Assembly: GCF_000282195.1 (NCBI RefSeq)
Contig: NZ_AKJT01000082.1
Coordinates: forward strand, 1 to 62,517
DNA length: 62,517 nucleotides
Reading direction: 5' to 3'
Origin: Pseudomonas sp. GM18
GTDB taxonomy: Bacteria > Pseudomonadota > Gammaproteobacteria > Pseudomonadales > Pseudomonadaceae
In this document: positions 33,776 through 43,945 of the stretch, in pieces
Numbering within the stretch: the first letter of the stretch is position 1
Layout of the letters: each line of letters starts with the position of its first letter
Translations under genes and position numbers: made by a program
Notes under the pieces: model-generated
What the model saw: only the letters and a program-made list of their open reading frames with translations
What the model was told of the DNA's origin: nothing
Databases searched by the model: none

Positions 33776-36075
33776 AGCCTTCCACTCGCCGGACCTTTCC
33801 TCCTCGTCGCTCACTCATGCTGCTCGCCTGCTCACTAGTGGGCTGGAGCGACTGGGCGTTGAGTGCGACCAACCCAATCAGCGCCACAGAGCCGGCGGTG
33901 ATGCCCGTCGCATCGTTGCCCGGGACCGATGCCCCGGGCAACAGCTATACCCGCACCCTCAAGGAGCTGGGCAAAAGCTATTCGATGAACCTTAAAGGCG
34001 TGGAGGCTACCGACAGTGTGAATTTCGATATACGCGCCGATGAAGTCGTCACGGCTGCGCAGGTCACACTGCAGTACAGCTACTCACCGGCGCTGCTGGC
34101 CGACCTTTCGCAAATCAACGTGCTGATCAACGATCAAGTGGCCGCCAGCCTGCCCCTCCCGAAGGAAGAGGCCGGTAAATTGCAGACCCGGACCGTGCAG
34201 ATTCCGCCGCAGACCATCACCGAATTCAACCGGCTCAGCCTGCAGTTCATCGGTCACTACACGATGCAATGTGAAGACCCTTTGCACTCCAGCCTGTGGG
34301 CCAGGATCGGCAACGAGAGCCAGCTGAGCCTCCAGGTGTCCTCGATTAAACAGCCCAACGACCTGTCCGCTCTGCCTCTGCCCTTGTTCGATCGTCGAGA
34401 CGCCTCGACCCTGAAGCTGCCCTTCGTGTTCGCTGCGCGCCCGGGCGGCCCTGAGCTTGAGGCCGCCGGCATCCTGTCGTCCTGGTTTGGCGCCCTGGCC
34501 AGTTATCGCGGCGCAACCTTCCCCGCCAGCCTCACCAGCCTGCCGGCCAAAGGCAACGCCGTGGTGTTTGTCAGCGGCAGCGAATCGACGGCCTTGAGTG
34601 GCTTACCGATCAAAGAGGCCACGGGGCCGACATTGACACTCGTGAGCAACCCGAATGATGCTCAGGGCAAACTGTTGATCGTTTCCGGGCGCGATGGCGC
34701 CGATCTCAAGGTCGCCGCGACAGCGCTGGCCCTCGGTGGCTCGGCCTTTTCCGGGCAGAGCGTGGTGATCGACCGGATCGACTCGCTCAAGCCACGCAGA
34801 CCGTACGACGCGCCTAACTGGCTGCCCTCCGACCGCCCGGTTCGCCTGGGTGAACTGGCCAAGCCCGCAGAACTCAATGTGTCGGGTTACAACCCGGGAC
34901 AAATGACGGTGGCGCTGCGCTTGCCACCCGACCTGTTCAACTGGCGTGAGCCCGGCGCGCAACTCGACCTGAAGTACCGCTATACGCCGCAACCGGTCTC
35001 CACCAATTCCTCGTTGCTGGTCAACTTCAACGATACCTTCATCAAGTCGATCGATCTGCCTTCGATCGAGAAACTCGGCAACAGCGACGGCCTGCTGGCG
35101 ATGCTCAAAACCGACGACAGCCTGGCCCGCACGTCGCGCATGCTGTTGCCGCTCAATTCCGTGGCGCTGCAATCACGCCTGCAATTTCGCTTTATGTATG
35201 ACTACATCAAACAGGGTGACTGCCGCGACATCATCATCGACAACATGCGCGGAGTGATCGACCCGGACTCGACCCTGGACCTCAGCCAATACGAACACTT
35301 CATGGCCATGCCCAACCTCGGGGTGTTCAAGGACAGCGGCTTCCCGTTCACCCGCATGGCCGACCTTTCTGAAACATCGGTGATCCTGCCCAACGAGCCG
35401 GGCCCGGCGGACCTGAGCGCCTATCTGACCGTGCTGGGTCGCTTCGGCGACTCCACCGGTTATCCGGCCACCGGCGTGAAGGTGGTCCACGCCGACCAGG
35501 TGGCCGAGCAACGCGACCGGGATTTGCTGGTGCTCGCCTCGGGCAACAATCAGCCGCTGCTGGAGCAATGGCAAAGCCTGCTGCCGGCTAAGGACGAAGC
35601 CGCTGCGCAGTACTTTGAACTGTCTGACCTGCCCTTGCGTCTGCGCAACTGGATCAGCCCGGATACAAAAACCAATCTGCGTGAAGCGCGCAGCAGCTTC
35701 AGGTTCAGCGCTGACGACGGCAGTGCTTATCTGACTGGATTCGAATCGCCGCTCAAGAGTGGGCGCAGTGTGGTGTTTATCGCCAGCGCAAGGCCCAACG
35801 GCTTGGCTGACGTGACCAACGCCCTGCTCAGCAGCGAAGAAAACGCCCACGAGTTGCAAGGCAGTCTGGTGGTGGTCAAGGGCACGCATGTCAAATCGCT
35901 GGTGGCCGAACAGGACTACTACGTCGGGAGCCTGGGCCCATTGCGCTATCTGCAGTGGTACCTCTCGCAAAACGTAATGGCGCTCATGCTGTTCACTCTC
36001 CTCGGGGTCTTGCTGCTTGCTTCGATGACCTACCTGGCCCTGCGCTTACGGGCCAGACGTCGTCTTGGCCAATGA
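33772..36075 (+). CDS. wssC: WssC, BcsB-type cellulose synthase regulatory subunit
   Basis: About 767 residues: a periplasmic protein with an N-terminal signal (Arg-rich TRRTFPPRRS, then LMLLACSLVGWSDWALSA), carbohydrate-binding and flavodoxin-like domains, and a C-terminal membrane anchor (NVMALMLFTLLGVLLLASM). BcsB guides the glucan through the periplasm and is needed for BcsA activity. The most natural start is TTG at 33772, whose codon overlaps the wssB stop; ATG 33817 is the alternative. It also overlaps the next gene region by proximity only. Confidence 0.9.
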   Translation: MKPSTRRTFPPRRSLMLLACSLVGWSDWALSATNPISATEPAVMPVASLPGTDAPGNSYTRTLKELGKSYSMNLKGVEATDSVNFDIRADEVVTAAQVTLQYSYSPALLADLSQINVLINDQVAASLPLPKEEAGKLQTRTVQIPPQTITEFNRLSLQFIGHYTMQCEDPLHSSLWARIGNESQLSLQVSSIKQPNDLSALPLPLFDRRDASTLKLPFVFAARPGGPELEAAGILSSWFGALASYRGATFPASLTSLPAKGNAVVFVSGSESTALSGLPIKEATGPTLTLVSNPNDAQGKLLIVSGRDGADLKVAATALALGGSAFSGQSVVIDRIDSLKPRRPYDAPNWLPSDRPVRLGELAKPAELNVSGYNPGQMTVALRLPPDLFNWREPGAQLDLKYRYTPQPVSTNSSLLVNFNDTFIKSIDLPSIEKLGNSDGLLAMLKTDDSLARTSRMLLPLNSVALQSRLQFRFMYDYIKQGDCRDIIIDNMRGVIDPDSTLDLSQYEHFMAMPNLGVFKDSGFPFTRMADLSETSVILPNEPGPADLSAYLTVLGRFGDSTGYPATGVKVVHADQVAEQRDRDLLVLASGNNQPLLEQWQSLLPAKDEAAAQYFELSDLPLRLRNWISPDTKTNLREARSSFRFSADDGSAYLTGFESPLKSGRSVVFIASARPNGLADVTNALLSSEENAHELQGSLVVVKGTHVKSLVAEQDYYVGSLGPLRYLQWYLSQNVMALMLFTLLGVLLLASMTYLALRLRARRRLGQ

Positions 36076-36082
36076 GCCGCGC

Positions 36083-37324
36083 ATGCCTGTGTCGTCCATG
36101 AGCAGCCCGGGAGTTTCACTTCGCCAATGCCTGCGCGCAAACGCGCGCAGGTTGAGCGCGGTGCTTGCGCTCGCCCTGCCGGTGCCTGCGCTATCGGCCG
36201 CAACCCCCTGTGAGTTGCCGGCCTGGCCACTGTGGCAAACCTATTCAGCGCGTTTCGTCCAGGCCGACGGCCGGGTTCTGGAATCGAGCCTGGAGAACAA
36301 TCACAGCACCTCTGAAGGACAGTCCTACGGCATGCTCTTCGCACTGATCGGCAACGATCAGGCACGCTTTGACAAACTCTGGCGCTGGACATCAGCCAAC
36401 CTCGCAGGCTCCGCCACTGCCACACGCCTGCCAGGCTGGTTATGGGGGCAAGGCGCGGACGGTCAGTGGCGCCTGCAAGATGCCAATTCGGCTGCCGACG
36501 CCGACTTGTGGATCGCCTACACCCTGCTCGAAGCCGCCCGCCTGTGGCATCGGCCGGAGTATCGCCAGGATGCCCTGCACCTGATGGCGACGATTGAAGC
36601 GCAATTGGTCGTCACGCTGCCCGGGCTGGGCCCGATGGTATTGCCTGGACCACAGGGTTTCGTCCTGCCGGATGCTCTCTGGCGCCTGAACCCCAGCTAT
36701 CTGCCACTGCCACTGTTACGGCGGCTGGCCAAGGAAGCCCCCAACGGGCCCTGGCAAGCGATTGCCAACAACACCGCGACGATGATTGCCCAATCAAGCC
36801 ACCACGGTTTCGTCGCTGACTGGGTCGGTTATCAAGGCACTTCAGCGCAATCGGGTGTCTTCACAAGCGATCCGATCAATGGCGACACGGGCAGCTACGA
36901 TGCCATTCGCGCATACCTCTGGCTGGGCATGAGTGACACCTCCGAACCGCTGGCAGCGCTCCTGCTCAAACGGCTGGACGGCATGGCCCGCAGCACTGTC
37001 GCGACGGGTTCCCCCCCGGAAACAGTCCAGGTTCTCCATGGCAGTGTTCAGGGTCAGAGCCCGTTCGGATTCCGGGCTGCACTGATTCCCTACCTTGAGG
37101 CCAAGGGGCATCCCCGGTTGGCCGATCAGCAACGACACCGCGTGGAACTCGCCCTGCAAGAGGCGCTGGCCAGGCCTGATGCCGACGCCAGTACGCCGCG
37201 TTACTACAACTTCATGCTTAGCCTGTTCGCGCTCGGCTGGGCAGATAAACATTACCGATTCCGGGAAGACGGAACGCTGAAACTCTCCTGGGAGACCGCA
37301 TGCACCCGCACCAACGCACGCTAG
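36083..37324 (+). CDS. wssD: WssD, periplasmic GH8 endo-1,4-beta-glucanase (BcsZ)
   Basis: About 413 residues with a signal peptide (SAVLALALPVPALSAA). The glycosyl hydrolase family 8 acid/base Glu is in TSEGQSYGM (near 76) and the catalytic Asp in GSYDAIRAYLW (near 270), as in BcsZ. It trims or edits nascent cellulose and is usually needed for normal export. ATG 36083 lies seven bases past the wssC stop; a TTG at 36065 is possible. It overlaps the start of wssE by 25 bases. Confidence 0.92.
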   Translation: MPVSSMSSPGVSLRQCLRANARRLSAVLALALPVPALSAATPCELPAWPLWQTYSARFVQADGRVLESSLENNHSTSEGQSYGMLFALIGNDQARFDKLWRWTSANLAGSATATRLPGWLWGQGADGQWRLQDANSAADADLWIAYTLLEAARLWHRPEYRQDALHLMATIEAQLVVTLPGLGPMVLPGPQGFVLPDALWRLNPSYLPLPLLRRLAKEAPNGPWQAIANNTATMIAQSSHHGFVADWVGYQGTSAQSGVFTSDPINGDTGSYDAIRAYLWLGMSDTSEPLAALLLKRLDGMARSTVATGSPPETVQVLHGSVQGQSPFGFRAALIPYLEAKGHPRLADQQRHRVELALQEALARPDADASTPRYYNFMLSLFALGWADKHYRFREDGTLKLSWETACTRTNAR

Positions 37325-40300
37325 CCATCGCCGTCATGAGCGCATGGACGGCTGCTGCACACGCTCAAAGTCCGACGCCACAGACATTACTCGTCGAGCA
37401 AGGGCAGTACTGGCAGTTGCACAACAACCCTCAGCGCGCTGCGGAAGTCTGGCTGAAAGTCCTGCTGCTGGACCCGGTCCAGGTTGACGCACTGTATGGC
37501 CTGGGCTTGATCGGCGTGCAACAGGGCAAGCCACAACAGGCGCAGCAATACCTCGCCCGCTTGCAGGCCATCCAGCCAACGCCTCGGCAGGCACTGCAAC
37601 TGGCGCAGGACATCGGCATGGCCCAACCGCAGAACCAGCGGCGTCTGGAAGAGGCTCGGCGCCTCGTCGATGCCGGTGAGCGTGACAAGGCGACCACCGT
37701 GTTTCGCTCGCTGTTCGATGGCCGCCCACCTCAAGGTACGATCGGCCGCGAGTATTACAACAACCTTGCCTTCAATCAGGCTGACTGGGCGCAAGCACGC
37801 AGCGGGTTTCAGCGCCTGCAACGTGAGATGCCCAACGACTCGATCGTCGCGCTGTTTTACGCCAAGCATCTGGTCCGCCATGAAGACAGCCGTGCCGAGG
37901 GCATCCGCGCCCTGGCCGCGCTGACCCAGCGTACCGACATCGCCGGTGATGCCGACGAAAGCTGGCGCCTGGCGCTGACCTGGATCGGCCCGCCCAATCC
38001 GGCACAAGTGCCGTTGTTCGAGGCGTACCTCAAGACGCATCCGGATGACGTGGAAATCCGGGCGCAGATGAACAAGGGCAAGCAACAGGTGGCAACGACG
38101 GCCAGCAAGGAATGGCAACCGCCCGCCGAAGTCGCGCGCGGCCTGAAGGCGCTCAAAGAAGGCGATCAGGCCACCGCCGAACAGGCTTTTCAAGCACGCT
38201 TGAAAACCCGGCCCGATGATGCTGACGCGCTGGGCGGCCTTGGCGTTATTCGCCAGCAGCAACACCGACTGGCCGAAGCAGAAAAGCTCCTGGGTCAGGC
38301 CACGCGACAACACGACGGCAGCCGCTGGCAAGTGGCGCTGAACGAAGTGCGCTACTGGTCGGCGTTGCAGCAGGCCCGCGACGCCCAGGCCAAAGGCCAG
38401 ACAGCCCAGGCACAGGCCTTGGTGAACCAGGCGCTGCGGCAGAATCCAAACGGGGTGGATGCTCGCCTCGCCCTGGCGGATATTCAGGCCAGCGCGGGCC
38501 AGTTCGATGACGCTCAGCGCAACTATCGGCAGATTTTGAATCTGCGCCGCGACGACCCTCAAGCACAGGAAGGGTTGGTCAACGTGCTGCTCAAGAGCGG
38601 CAAGAACGATGAAGCCTTGCAACTGATCAACAGCCTGCCAGCCACCGGGCAGGCAAAGATCGGCCAGTCTGCACGCCTGCAAGTCTTGCGCGCGACACAA
38701 CTGGCCGCCCTCGCCGAACAACGCAACGACCTGCCCGCTGCGCGCAACGCCTTGCAAGACGCGCTGCGCTACGAACCGGACAACATCTGGACACGTTTCG
38801 CCCTGGCCCGTCTGCACTTGGCGATGGGCGAACCGCAAAAGGCTCGGGACCTGATCAACGCCATGCTCCAGGCCCACCCCGACAATGCCGATGCGCTTTA
38901 CGTCAGCGCCTTGCTGTCGGTCCAGATGGGTGAGTGGAAAGCCGCCCAGGCAACCTTGGGACGCTTGCGCCCCGACCAGCGCACCCCGGACATTGAAGCG
39001 CTGGCCGCTGATGTCAGCCTCAACCTGCAACTCAGCCAGGCAATCGGGTTGGGCAAGCGCGGACAGCGCCAGGAAGCCCTGACCTTGCTCGATCGTATTC
39101 AGCCGATGGCCAACAACAGTCCAGATCGCACGGCGAGCCTGGCCTCGGCCTATGTCGACATCGGCGAACCGACCCGTGCGCTGGCCCTCATCCGCGACCA
39201 GTTGCAACGCACCTCTGCGCCCTCGGCGGACTTCATCCTGCAATACGCCGCGGTCCTGCTTGAATCCGGAGAAGACGCACAGGTCAACGAGATTCTGCGC
39301 GACCTTCAGAACAAGCCCTTGAACGCACCGACTCGCAAGCGTTTCGACGACCTGCTCCATCTCTATCGCATCCGCCAGGCTGACCATTTGCGTGAACAAG
39401 GCAATCTGGCCAGCGCTTATGACACGCTGGCGCCCGCGCTGGCGCAACGTCCCGGTGACAGCGCTGCCGTCGCGGCGCTGGCGCGAATGTATTCGGCCAA
39501 CGGCGACACGGCAAAAGCCCTCGAACTCTACAAACCGCTATTACAACGTCAGCCAAACGACCCGCAACTGCTGTTGGGTGCCGCCGACGCGGCGGTGTTG
39601 GCACATGACACAGGCTTTGCCGAACAGGCACTGCAACAGTTGCTCAAGACCGAATCCGGCAACCCTCAAACGCTGACCGAAGCCGCACGCCTCTACCAGA
39701 ACATGGGCAAGACCGGCACGGCGACCGACCTGCTGCGCAAGGCAGTGGCCATCGAACAGAGCGAGAAACGCAGAAACCAGAGCGGCCAACTGGCCGGTTC
39801 GACAGTGGCGCCCAACCCTTTTGCGGGGGTGTCGGGTCCACGTAACGAGGTCAGTCGCGACACCTTGCTGGCAGCGATCCCGCCACCGGCTCAGGAGATG
39901 CCGGGCAGCGTGAGGTCTAACAGCCCTTTTGGCATTGACGCCCTGCCAAGGCCACAGCAGGCGAGCAATCCATTCGAGTCGCAGCTGCCGCGCGCAGCAC
40001 TGGTGAATGAAGACATCAGCCCCGCGCAACTAGCGCTGAATAAAATCCTTCAGGAGCGCAGTGCCTACGTCACCCAGGGCGTGAGCATTCGCAGCAACAA
40101 CAGTGAGTCGGGGTTGAGCAAACTGACCGACATTGAAACGCCGCTGGAAATCAATATCCCGCTGGAGGAAAGCCGCGTCGCCCTGCGCGTGACGCCGGTC
40201 TCGCTGAATGCCGGCAGTGCCAGCGACGAGGCTCGGCAGCGCTTCGGTAGCGGTGCGCAGAGCGACGGCGTCGGCTCGCAAAAAGCCGAGGGTGTCGGCC

Positions 40301-41160
40301 TTTCCGTCGCGATTCAACGGCCCGCGGATGGGCTCAAGGCCGATCTCGGCACCACTCCGCTCGGCTTCAAATACACCACCGCCACGGGCGGCATCAGCGT
40401 TGATCGCCCCATAAGCGACTCCTCTAATGTCCGCTACGGGGTGAGCGTTTCCCGGCGTCCGGTGACTGACAGCGTCACCTCGTTTGCCGGCACCACGGAC
40501 AAACGCAGCGGGCAGTCCTGGGGCGGTGTGACCGCCAACGGCGGGCGTGGCCAGTTGAGCTATGACGACAGCGAAGTCGGCGCCTATGGCTACGCCTCCT
40601 GGCACCAGCTGTTGGGCAACCATGTCGAATCCAATAGCCGCAGTGAACTGGGCAGCGGTGTCTACTGGTACCTGCAAAATGCAACGGACAGCAAGCTGAC
40701 CGTCGGCCTGAGCATGACCGGCATCAGCTACGCGAACAATCAGGACTATTTCACCTATGGCCACGGCGGCTATTTCAGCCCGCAGACGTTCTTCGCGCTG
40801 GGCGTGCCGGTGACCTGGGCACAACGCACCGGGCGCTTGACGTATCAAGTCAAGGGCTCGGTCGGCGTGCAGCATTTCGAGCAAGATAGTGTCGACTATT
40901 TCCCGACCGACAAAGCCCTGCAGGCGGCCTCGGGCCTGCGCTACGCCGGGCAAAGCAAAACCGGGATCGGCTACAGCGTCGCCGCGGCAGCTGAATACAA
41001 GCTCGCTTCGAACTTCCTGCTGGGCGCCAATCTGGGCCTGGACAACGCCCACGACTACCAACAATTCAGCGGCGCCCTGTCTTTGCGTTACCTGTTCGAG
41101 GACATCGGCGGCCCCATGAGCCTACCGGTCAGCCCATACACCTCGCCTTATTCCAACTGA
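37300..41160 (+). CDS. wssE: WssE, BcsC-type TPR/beta-barrel cellulose exporter
   Basis: This 1286-residue protein has a signal peptide (TLAIAVMSAWTAAAHAQ), about 19 tetratricopeptide-type helical repeats over residues 30-830 and a disordered Pro/Ser/Gly linker (about 830-910). The BcsC outer-membrane beta-barrel (about 940-1286) has GFKYTTATGGISVDRP, ASWHQLLGNHVESNSR and GALSLRYLFED. The TPR part reaches through the periplasm and the barrel passes cellulose across the outer membrane. GGGAG six bases upstream supports the start, which lies inside the end of wssD. A long antisense frame (37387-39447) is a GC-bias shadow. Confidence 0.95.
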   Translation: MHPHQRTLAIAVMSAWTAAAHAQSPTPQTLLVEQGQYWQLHNNPQRAAEVWLKVLLLDPVQVDALYGLGLIGVQQGKPQQAQQYLARLQAIQPTPRQALQLAQDIGMAQPQNQRRLEEARRLVDAGERDKATTVFRSLFDGRPPQGTIGREYYNNLAFNQADWAQARSGFQRLQREMPNDSIVALFYAKHLVRHEDSRAEGIRALAALTQRTDIAGDADESWRLALTWIGPPNPAQVPLFEAYLKTHPDDVEIRAQMNKGKQQVATTASKEWQPPAEVARGLKALKEGDQATAEQAFQARLKTRPDDADALGGLGVIRQQQHRLAEAEKLLGQATRQHDGSRWQVALNEVRYWSALQQARDAQAKGQTAQAQALVNQALRQNPNGVDARLALADIQASAGQFDDAQRNYRQILNLRRDDPQAQEGLVNVLLKSGKNDEALQLINSLPATGQAKIGQSARLQVLRATQLAALAEQRNDLPAARNALQDALRYEPDNIWTRFALARLHLAMGEPQKARDLINAMLQAHPDNADALYVSALLSVQMGEWKAAQATLGRLRPDQRTPDIEALAADVSLNLQLSQAIGLGKRGQRQEALTLLDRIQPMANNSPDRTASLASAYVDIGEPTRALALIRDQLQRTSAPSADFILQYAAVLLESGEDAQVNEILRDLQNKPLNAPTRKRFDDLLHLYRIRQADHLREQGNLASAYDTLAPALAQRPGDSAAVAALARMYSANGDTAKALELYKPLLQRQPNDPQLLLGAADAAVLAHDTGFAEQALQQLLKTESGNPQTLTEAARLYQNMGKTGTATDLLRKAVAIEQSEKRRNQSGQLAGSTVAPNPFAGVSGPRNEVSRDTLLAAIPPPAQEMPGSVRSNSPFGIDALPRPQQASNPFESQLPRAALVNEDISPAQLALNKILQERSAYVTQGVSIRSNNSESGLSKLTDIETPLEINIPLEESRVALRVTPVSLNAGSASDEARQRFGSGAQSDGVGSQKAEGVGLSVAIQRPADGLKADLGTTPLGFKYTTATGGISVDRPISDSSNVRYGVSVSRRPVTDSVTSFAGTTDKRSGQSWGGVTANGGRGQLSYDDSEVGAYGYASWHQLLGNHVESNSRSELGSGVYWYLQNATDSKLTVGLSMTGISYANNQDYFTYGHGGYFSPQTFFALGVPVTWAQRTGRLTYQVKGSVGVQHFEQDSVDYFPTDKALQAASGLRYAGQSKTGIGYSVAAAAEYKLASNFLLGANLGLDNAHDYQQFSGALSLRYLFEDIGGPMSLPVSPYTSPYSN

Positions 41161-41177
41161 TCATTCTGGAGTTTTCG

Positions 41178-41846
41178 ATGCCCACTTCTGCCCTTGCCGG
41201 CCTGACTCTCCTTGTTCTTGGAGAGAGCCATATGAGCCTCGCGGACCATTTGCTGGAGCCGCTGCACGACAACCTGACTCGCCAAGGCGCGCTGGTTCAC
41301 TCCATCGGTGCCTGTGGCGCCAGCGCTGGTGACTGGCTAATCAGTAAAAAGGTCGACTGCGGTGCCGAGCGCAAAGGCAACGACAAGATTGTGATCAAGG
41401 GCCGTGACGCAACCACCACACCGATCCAGGACCTGATCGCCGCCGACAAGCCCGACCTGGTGGTACTGGTCATCGGCGACACCATGGCGTCCTATGACAA
41501 GCCCGTGTTTCCGAAGGCCTGGGCCTGGCAAAGCGTCACCGGCCTGGCCAAGGCCATCGCGGCCACCGGGACCCGTTGCGCCTGGGTGGGCCCGGCCTGG
41601 GGCAAAGCCGGTGGCATGTACCAAAAGAATGATGCCCGCACCCAGTTGATGTCGCAGTTTTTGGCCGCGAACGTGGCGCCTTGCACCTACATCGATTCGC
41701 TGACGCTCTCCAAACCCGGGCAGTGGATCACCACCGATGGGCAGCACTTCACCGTCGCCGGTTATCAAGCCTGGGGCACTGCGATTGGCAGTGCGTTGGC
41801 CAAACTGCCCGCCAATACCGTCAGCAGCACAGGAGCCGGCAAATGA
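41178..41846 (+). CDS. wssF: WssF, cellulose acetylation protein, SGNH-like
   Basis: This 222-residue protein has an SGNH-type first block (LTLLVLGESHMSLADHL), later VVLVIGDTMASYDK and a terminal DGQHFTVAGYQAW that supplies the Asp/His pair. It is related to the AlgX/AlgJ acetyltransferase group. In SBW25, WssF-I add acetyl groups to cellulose. There is no obvious signal peptide, so it may start the acetyl relay in the cytoplasm or be exported by another route. GGAG precedes the ATG, and it overlaps wssG by four bases. Confidence 0.85.
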   Translation: MPTSALAGLTLLVLGESHMSLADHLLEPLHDNLTRQGALVHSIGACGASAGDWLISKKVDCGAERKGNDKIVIKGRDATTTPIQDLIAADKPDLVVLVIGDTMASYDKPVFPKAWAWQSVTGLAKAIAATGTRCAWVGPAWGKAGGMYQKNDARTQLMSQFLAANVAPCTYIDSLTLSKPGQWITTDGQHFTVAGYQAWGTAIGSALAKLPANTVSSTGAGK

Positions 41847-42517
41847 CCCGATCCACATGTGGCTGGGCGCTGTTCGCGCCCTTGATGCTGAGCCTGCACG
41901 CCCAGGCCGCCGACATTGCCCTGTACCCGACGGGCCCGGATCAGGACTCGGCCTTCCTGCGCTTTATCAATGCCGCCGATCGCCCCTTGCAGCTGCTGGC
42001 CGAAGGCTCGCGGGCCAGCCTCAGACTCGAGGGTTCGAATGCCGTGTCCGACTACCTGCCCGTACCCGCCAACCAGCCGATCAAGGGCACCCTGGAACGC
42101 AACGGCAAAAGCCAGCCGCTGGACATCCAGGTGGCAGCAGGCGAATTCGCCAGTGTGATCGCTTTGCCAGACAGCGCTCAAGGTATCCGCCAGGTCGTCA
42201 TCCGTGAGCAACCCGACGACTTCAATAGCCTGAGAGCCTCGCTGGCGTTTATCAGCGCCGATCCAGCGTGCACCCAGGCCGGTTTGCGTGCTGCGGGGAA
42301 AAACACCGACCTGTTCAAGGAGGTGGCCGACGGCAACGTGCAACGCCGAGCGATCAACCCGGTCAGCCTGTCGGTTCAATTGGTCTGCGCCCAAACCAAC
42401 GTCGGCGCCCCGCTGGACCTGGGCCAGCTCAAGGCCGGCGAACGCTACAGCGTTGTGCTGTTACCGGGTGCAAATGGCCCGCACCTGTTGCTCGCGACTG
42501 ACGTCCTGGCCCACTGA
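41843..42517 (+). CDS. wssG: WssG, AlgF-like periplasmic acetylation protein
   Basis: This 224-residue protein has a signal peptide (GWALFAPLMLSLHAQA, then ADIALYP) and beta-rich sequence typical of AlgF: DSAFLRFINAADRPLQLL, SDYLPVPANQPIKG and SVVLLPGANGPHLL. AlgF and WssG are needed for acetyl transfer to the exported polysaccharide, probably bridging the membrane acyltransferase and the AlgX/J-like transferase. ATG 41843 is preceded by AGGAG and overlaps the wssF stop. The longer frame from 41681 is an out-of-context extension. Confidence 0.88.
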   Translation: MTRSTCGWALFAPLMLSLHAQAADIALYPTGPDQDSAFLRFINAADRPLQLLAEGSRASLRLEGSNAVSDYLPVPANQPIKGTLERNGKSQPLDIQVAAGEFASVIALPDSAQGIRQVVIREQPDDFNSLRASLAFISADPACTQAGLRAAGKNTDLFKEVADGNVQRRAINPVSLSVQLVCAQTNVGAPLDLGQLKAGERYSVVLLPGANGPHLLLATDVLAH

Positions 42518-42535
42518 TCGGATCGCGCCACCACC

Positions 42536-43945
42536 ATGGTTTTTGCCTCTCTCGAGTTTCTGACGTTGTTCCTGCCGCTGTTCTTGTGCAGCTATGCAGT
42601 GTGCCCAGCCGCCTGGCGCAACGTCACGTTACTGATCGGCAGCTGGCTGTTCTATGGCTGGTTGAGCCCTCGGTTTCTCGCAGTGCATGTGGTGCTGACG
42701 ATCATGGCGTGGGCCGGCGGCTTGCTGATTGACGCCTTGCGGGTAAAAGACAAGGGCCGCGTGCGGCTACTCGTGACATTGATCGTGCTCAACACGGCGG
42801 TGCTGTGCTGGTACAAGTACGCCAACATCGTCGCCGGTACGTTGATCGATGCCCTTACCTGGTCTGGCGCCATGCCGCTGGACTGGCAGCGGGTCATCAT
42901 GCCGGCCGGGCTATCGTTTATCGTATTGCAGGCGATTTCCTATCTGGTGGATGTACACCGCCGCACCGTGCCGGTCGAACGCAGCTTCATTAATTACGCC
43001 ACCTATATTTCGATGTTCGGCCATTCGGTCGCCGGTCCCATCATTCGCTATGACTGGGTTAGACGTGAGCTGAATCAGCGTCACTTCAACTGGCAGAATT
43101 TCTCGCTGGGCGCACGCCGGTTCATGGTCGGGATGAGCATGAAGGTCCTGGTGGCCGACACCCTGTCGCCGGTGGTCGACGTGGCGTTCAAAGTGCAGAA
43201 CCCAAGTTTCTCTGACGCCTGGATCGGCTGCCTTGCCTACTCCTTGCAACTGTTCTTCGACTTCGCCGGCTACAGCGCCATGGCCATTGGTCTTGGACTG
43301 ATGCTGGGCTTCCACTTTCCCGAGAACTTCAACCGTCCCTATCTTGCCAACAGCATCCAGGACTTCTGGCGCCGCTGGCATCTGTCGCTGTCCAGCTGGT
43401 TACGCGACTATCTGTATATTCCGTTGGGCGGCAATCGCAACGGCGCCTGGAAGACCTACCACAACCTGTTCCTGATCATGGCCATCGCCGGCCTCTGGCA
43501 CGGTGGTGACAGCTGGAACTATCTGCTGTGGGGCTGCGCCCATGGCCTCGCGTTATGTGTTGATCGTGCCTGGAACCGTTCCACCCTGCCCTCTGTACCG
43601 CCGGTGCTGTCCCATGGACTGACCCTGCTGTTTGTCTGCCTGGCCTGGACACTGTTCCGCGCCCCCGACTTTCATAGTGCGCTGAGCCTGTATGCCGGAC
43701 AGTTCGGCCTGCAGGGCATTGCCCTCGGTGACGAACTGTCCGCGACCCTGCGCCCGGTACACGGACTTGCGGGTTTGCTGGGTGTGTTCGGTGTCGTCAC
43801 ACCGCTGCTGCACCCTTACTGTGAGAAACGACTGGGGGGCCTTTTGCTCTACACCACCGCCCTTTGGCCCATCGCCGGTTTCATGCTGTCGTTCGCACTG
43901 ATCGCCAGTCGCGAAACCGTACCCTTCCTGTACTTCCAATTCTGA
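42536..43945 (+). CDS. wssH: WssH, AlgI-like MBOAT O-acyltransferase
   Basis: This 469-residue polytopic membrane protein has the MBOAT features YLVDVHRRTVP, LQLFFDFAGYSAMAIGLG, FWRRWHLSLSSWLRDY, IPLGGNR and the catalytic His motif GLWHGGDSWNYLLWG. It passes acetyl groups across the inner membrane to the periplasmic acetylation proteins. It starts 18 bases after wssG, and its stop overlaps the wssI start (TGATG). Confidence 0.93.
   Translation: MVFASLEFLTLFLPLFLCSYAVCPAAWRNVTLLIGSWLFYGWLSPRFLAVHVVLTIMAWAGGLLIDALRVKDKGRVRLLVTLIVLNTAVLCWYKYANIVAGTLIDALTWSGAMPLDWQRVIMPAGLSFIVLQAISYLVDVHRRTVPVERSFINYATYISMFGHSVAGPIIRYDWVRRELNQRHFNWQNFSLGARRFMVGMSMKVLVADTLSPVVDVAFKVQNPSFSDAWIGCLAYSLQLFFDFAGYSAMAIGLGLMLGFHFPENFNRPYLANSIQDFWRRWHLSLSSWLRDYLYIPLGGNRNGAWKTYHNLFLIMAIAGLWHGGDSWNYLLWGCAHGLALCVDRAWNRSTLPSVPPVLSHGLTLLFVCLAWTLFRAPDFHSALSLYAGQFGLQGIALGDELSATLRPVHGLAGLLGVFGVVTPLLHPYCEKRLGGLLLYTTALWPIAGFMLSFALIASRETVPFLYFQF

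Noticed and set aside
37387..39447. 686-codon open frame antisense to wssE
   Set aside because: It lies entirely over the TPR region of a well-supported BcsC gene. The translation is low-complexity Leu/Gln/Val/Arg with no family motif, a GC-bias mirror frame.
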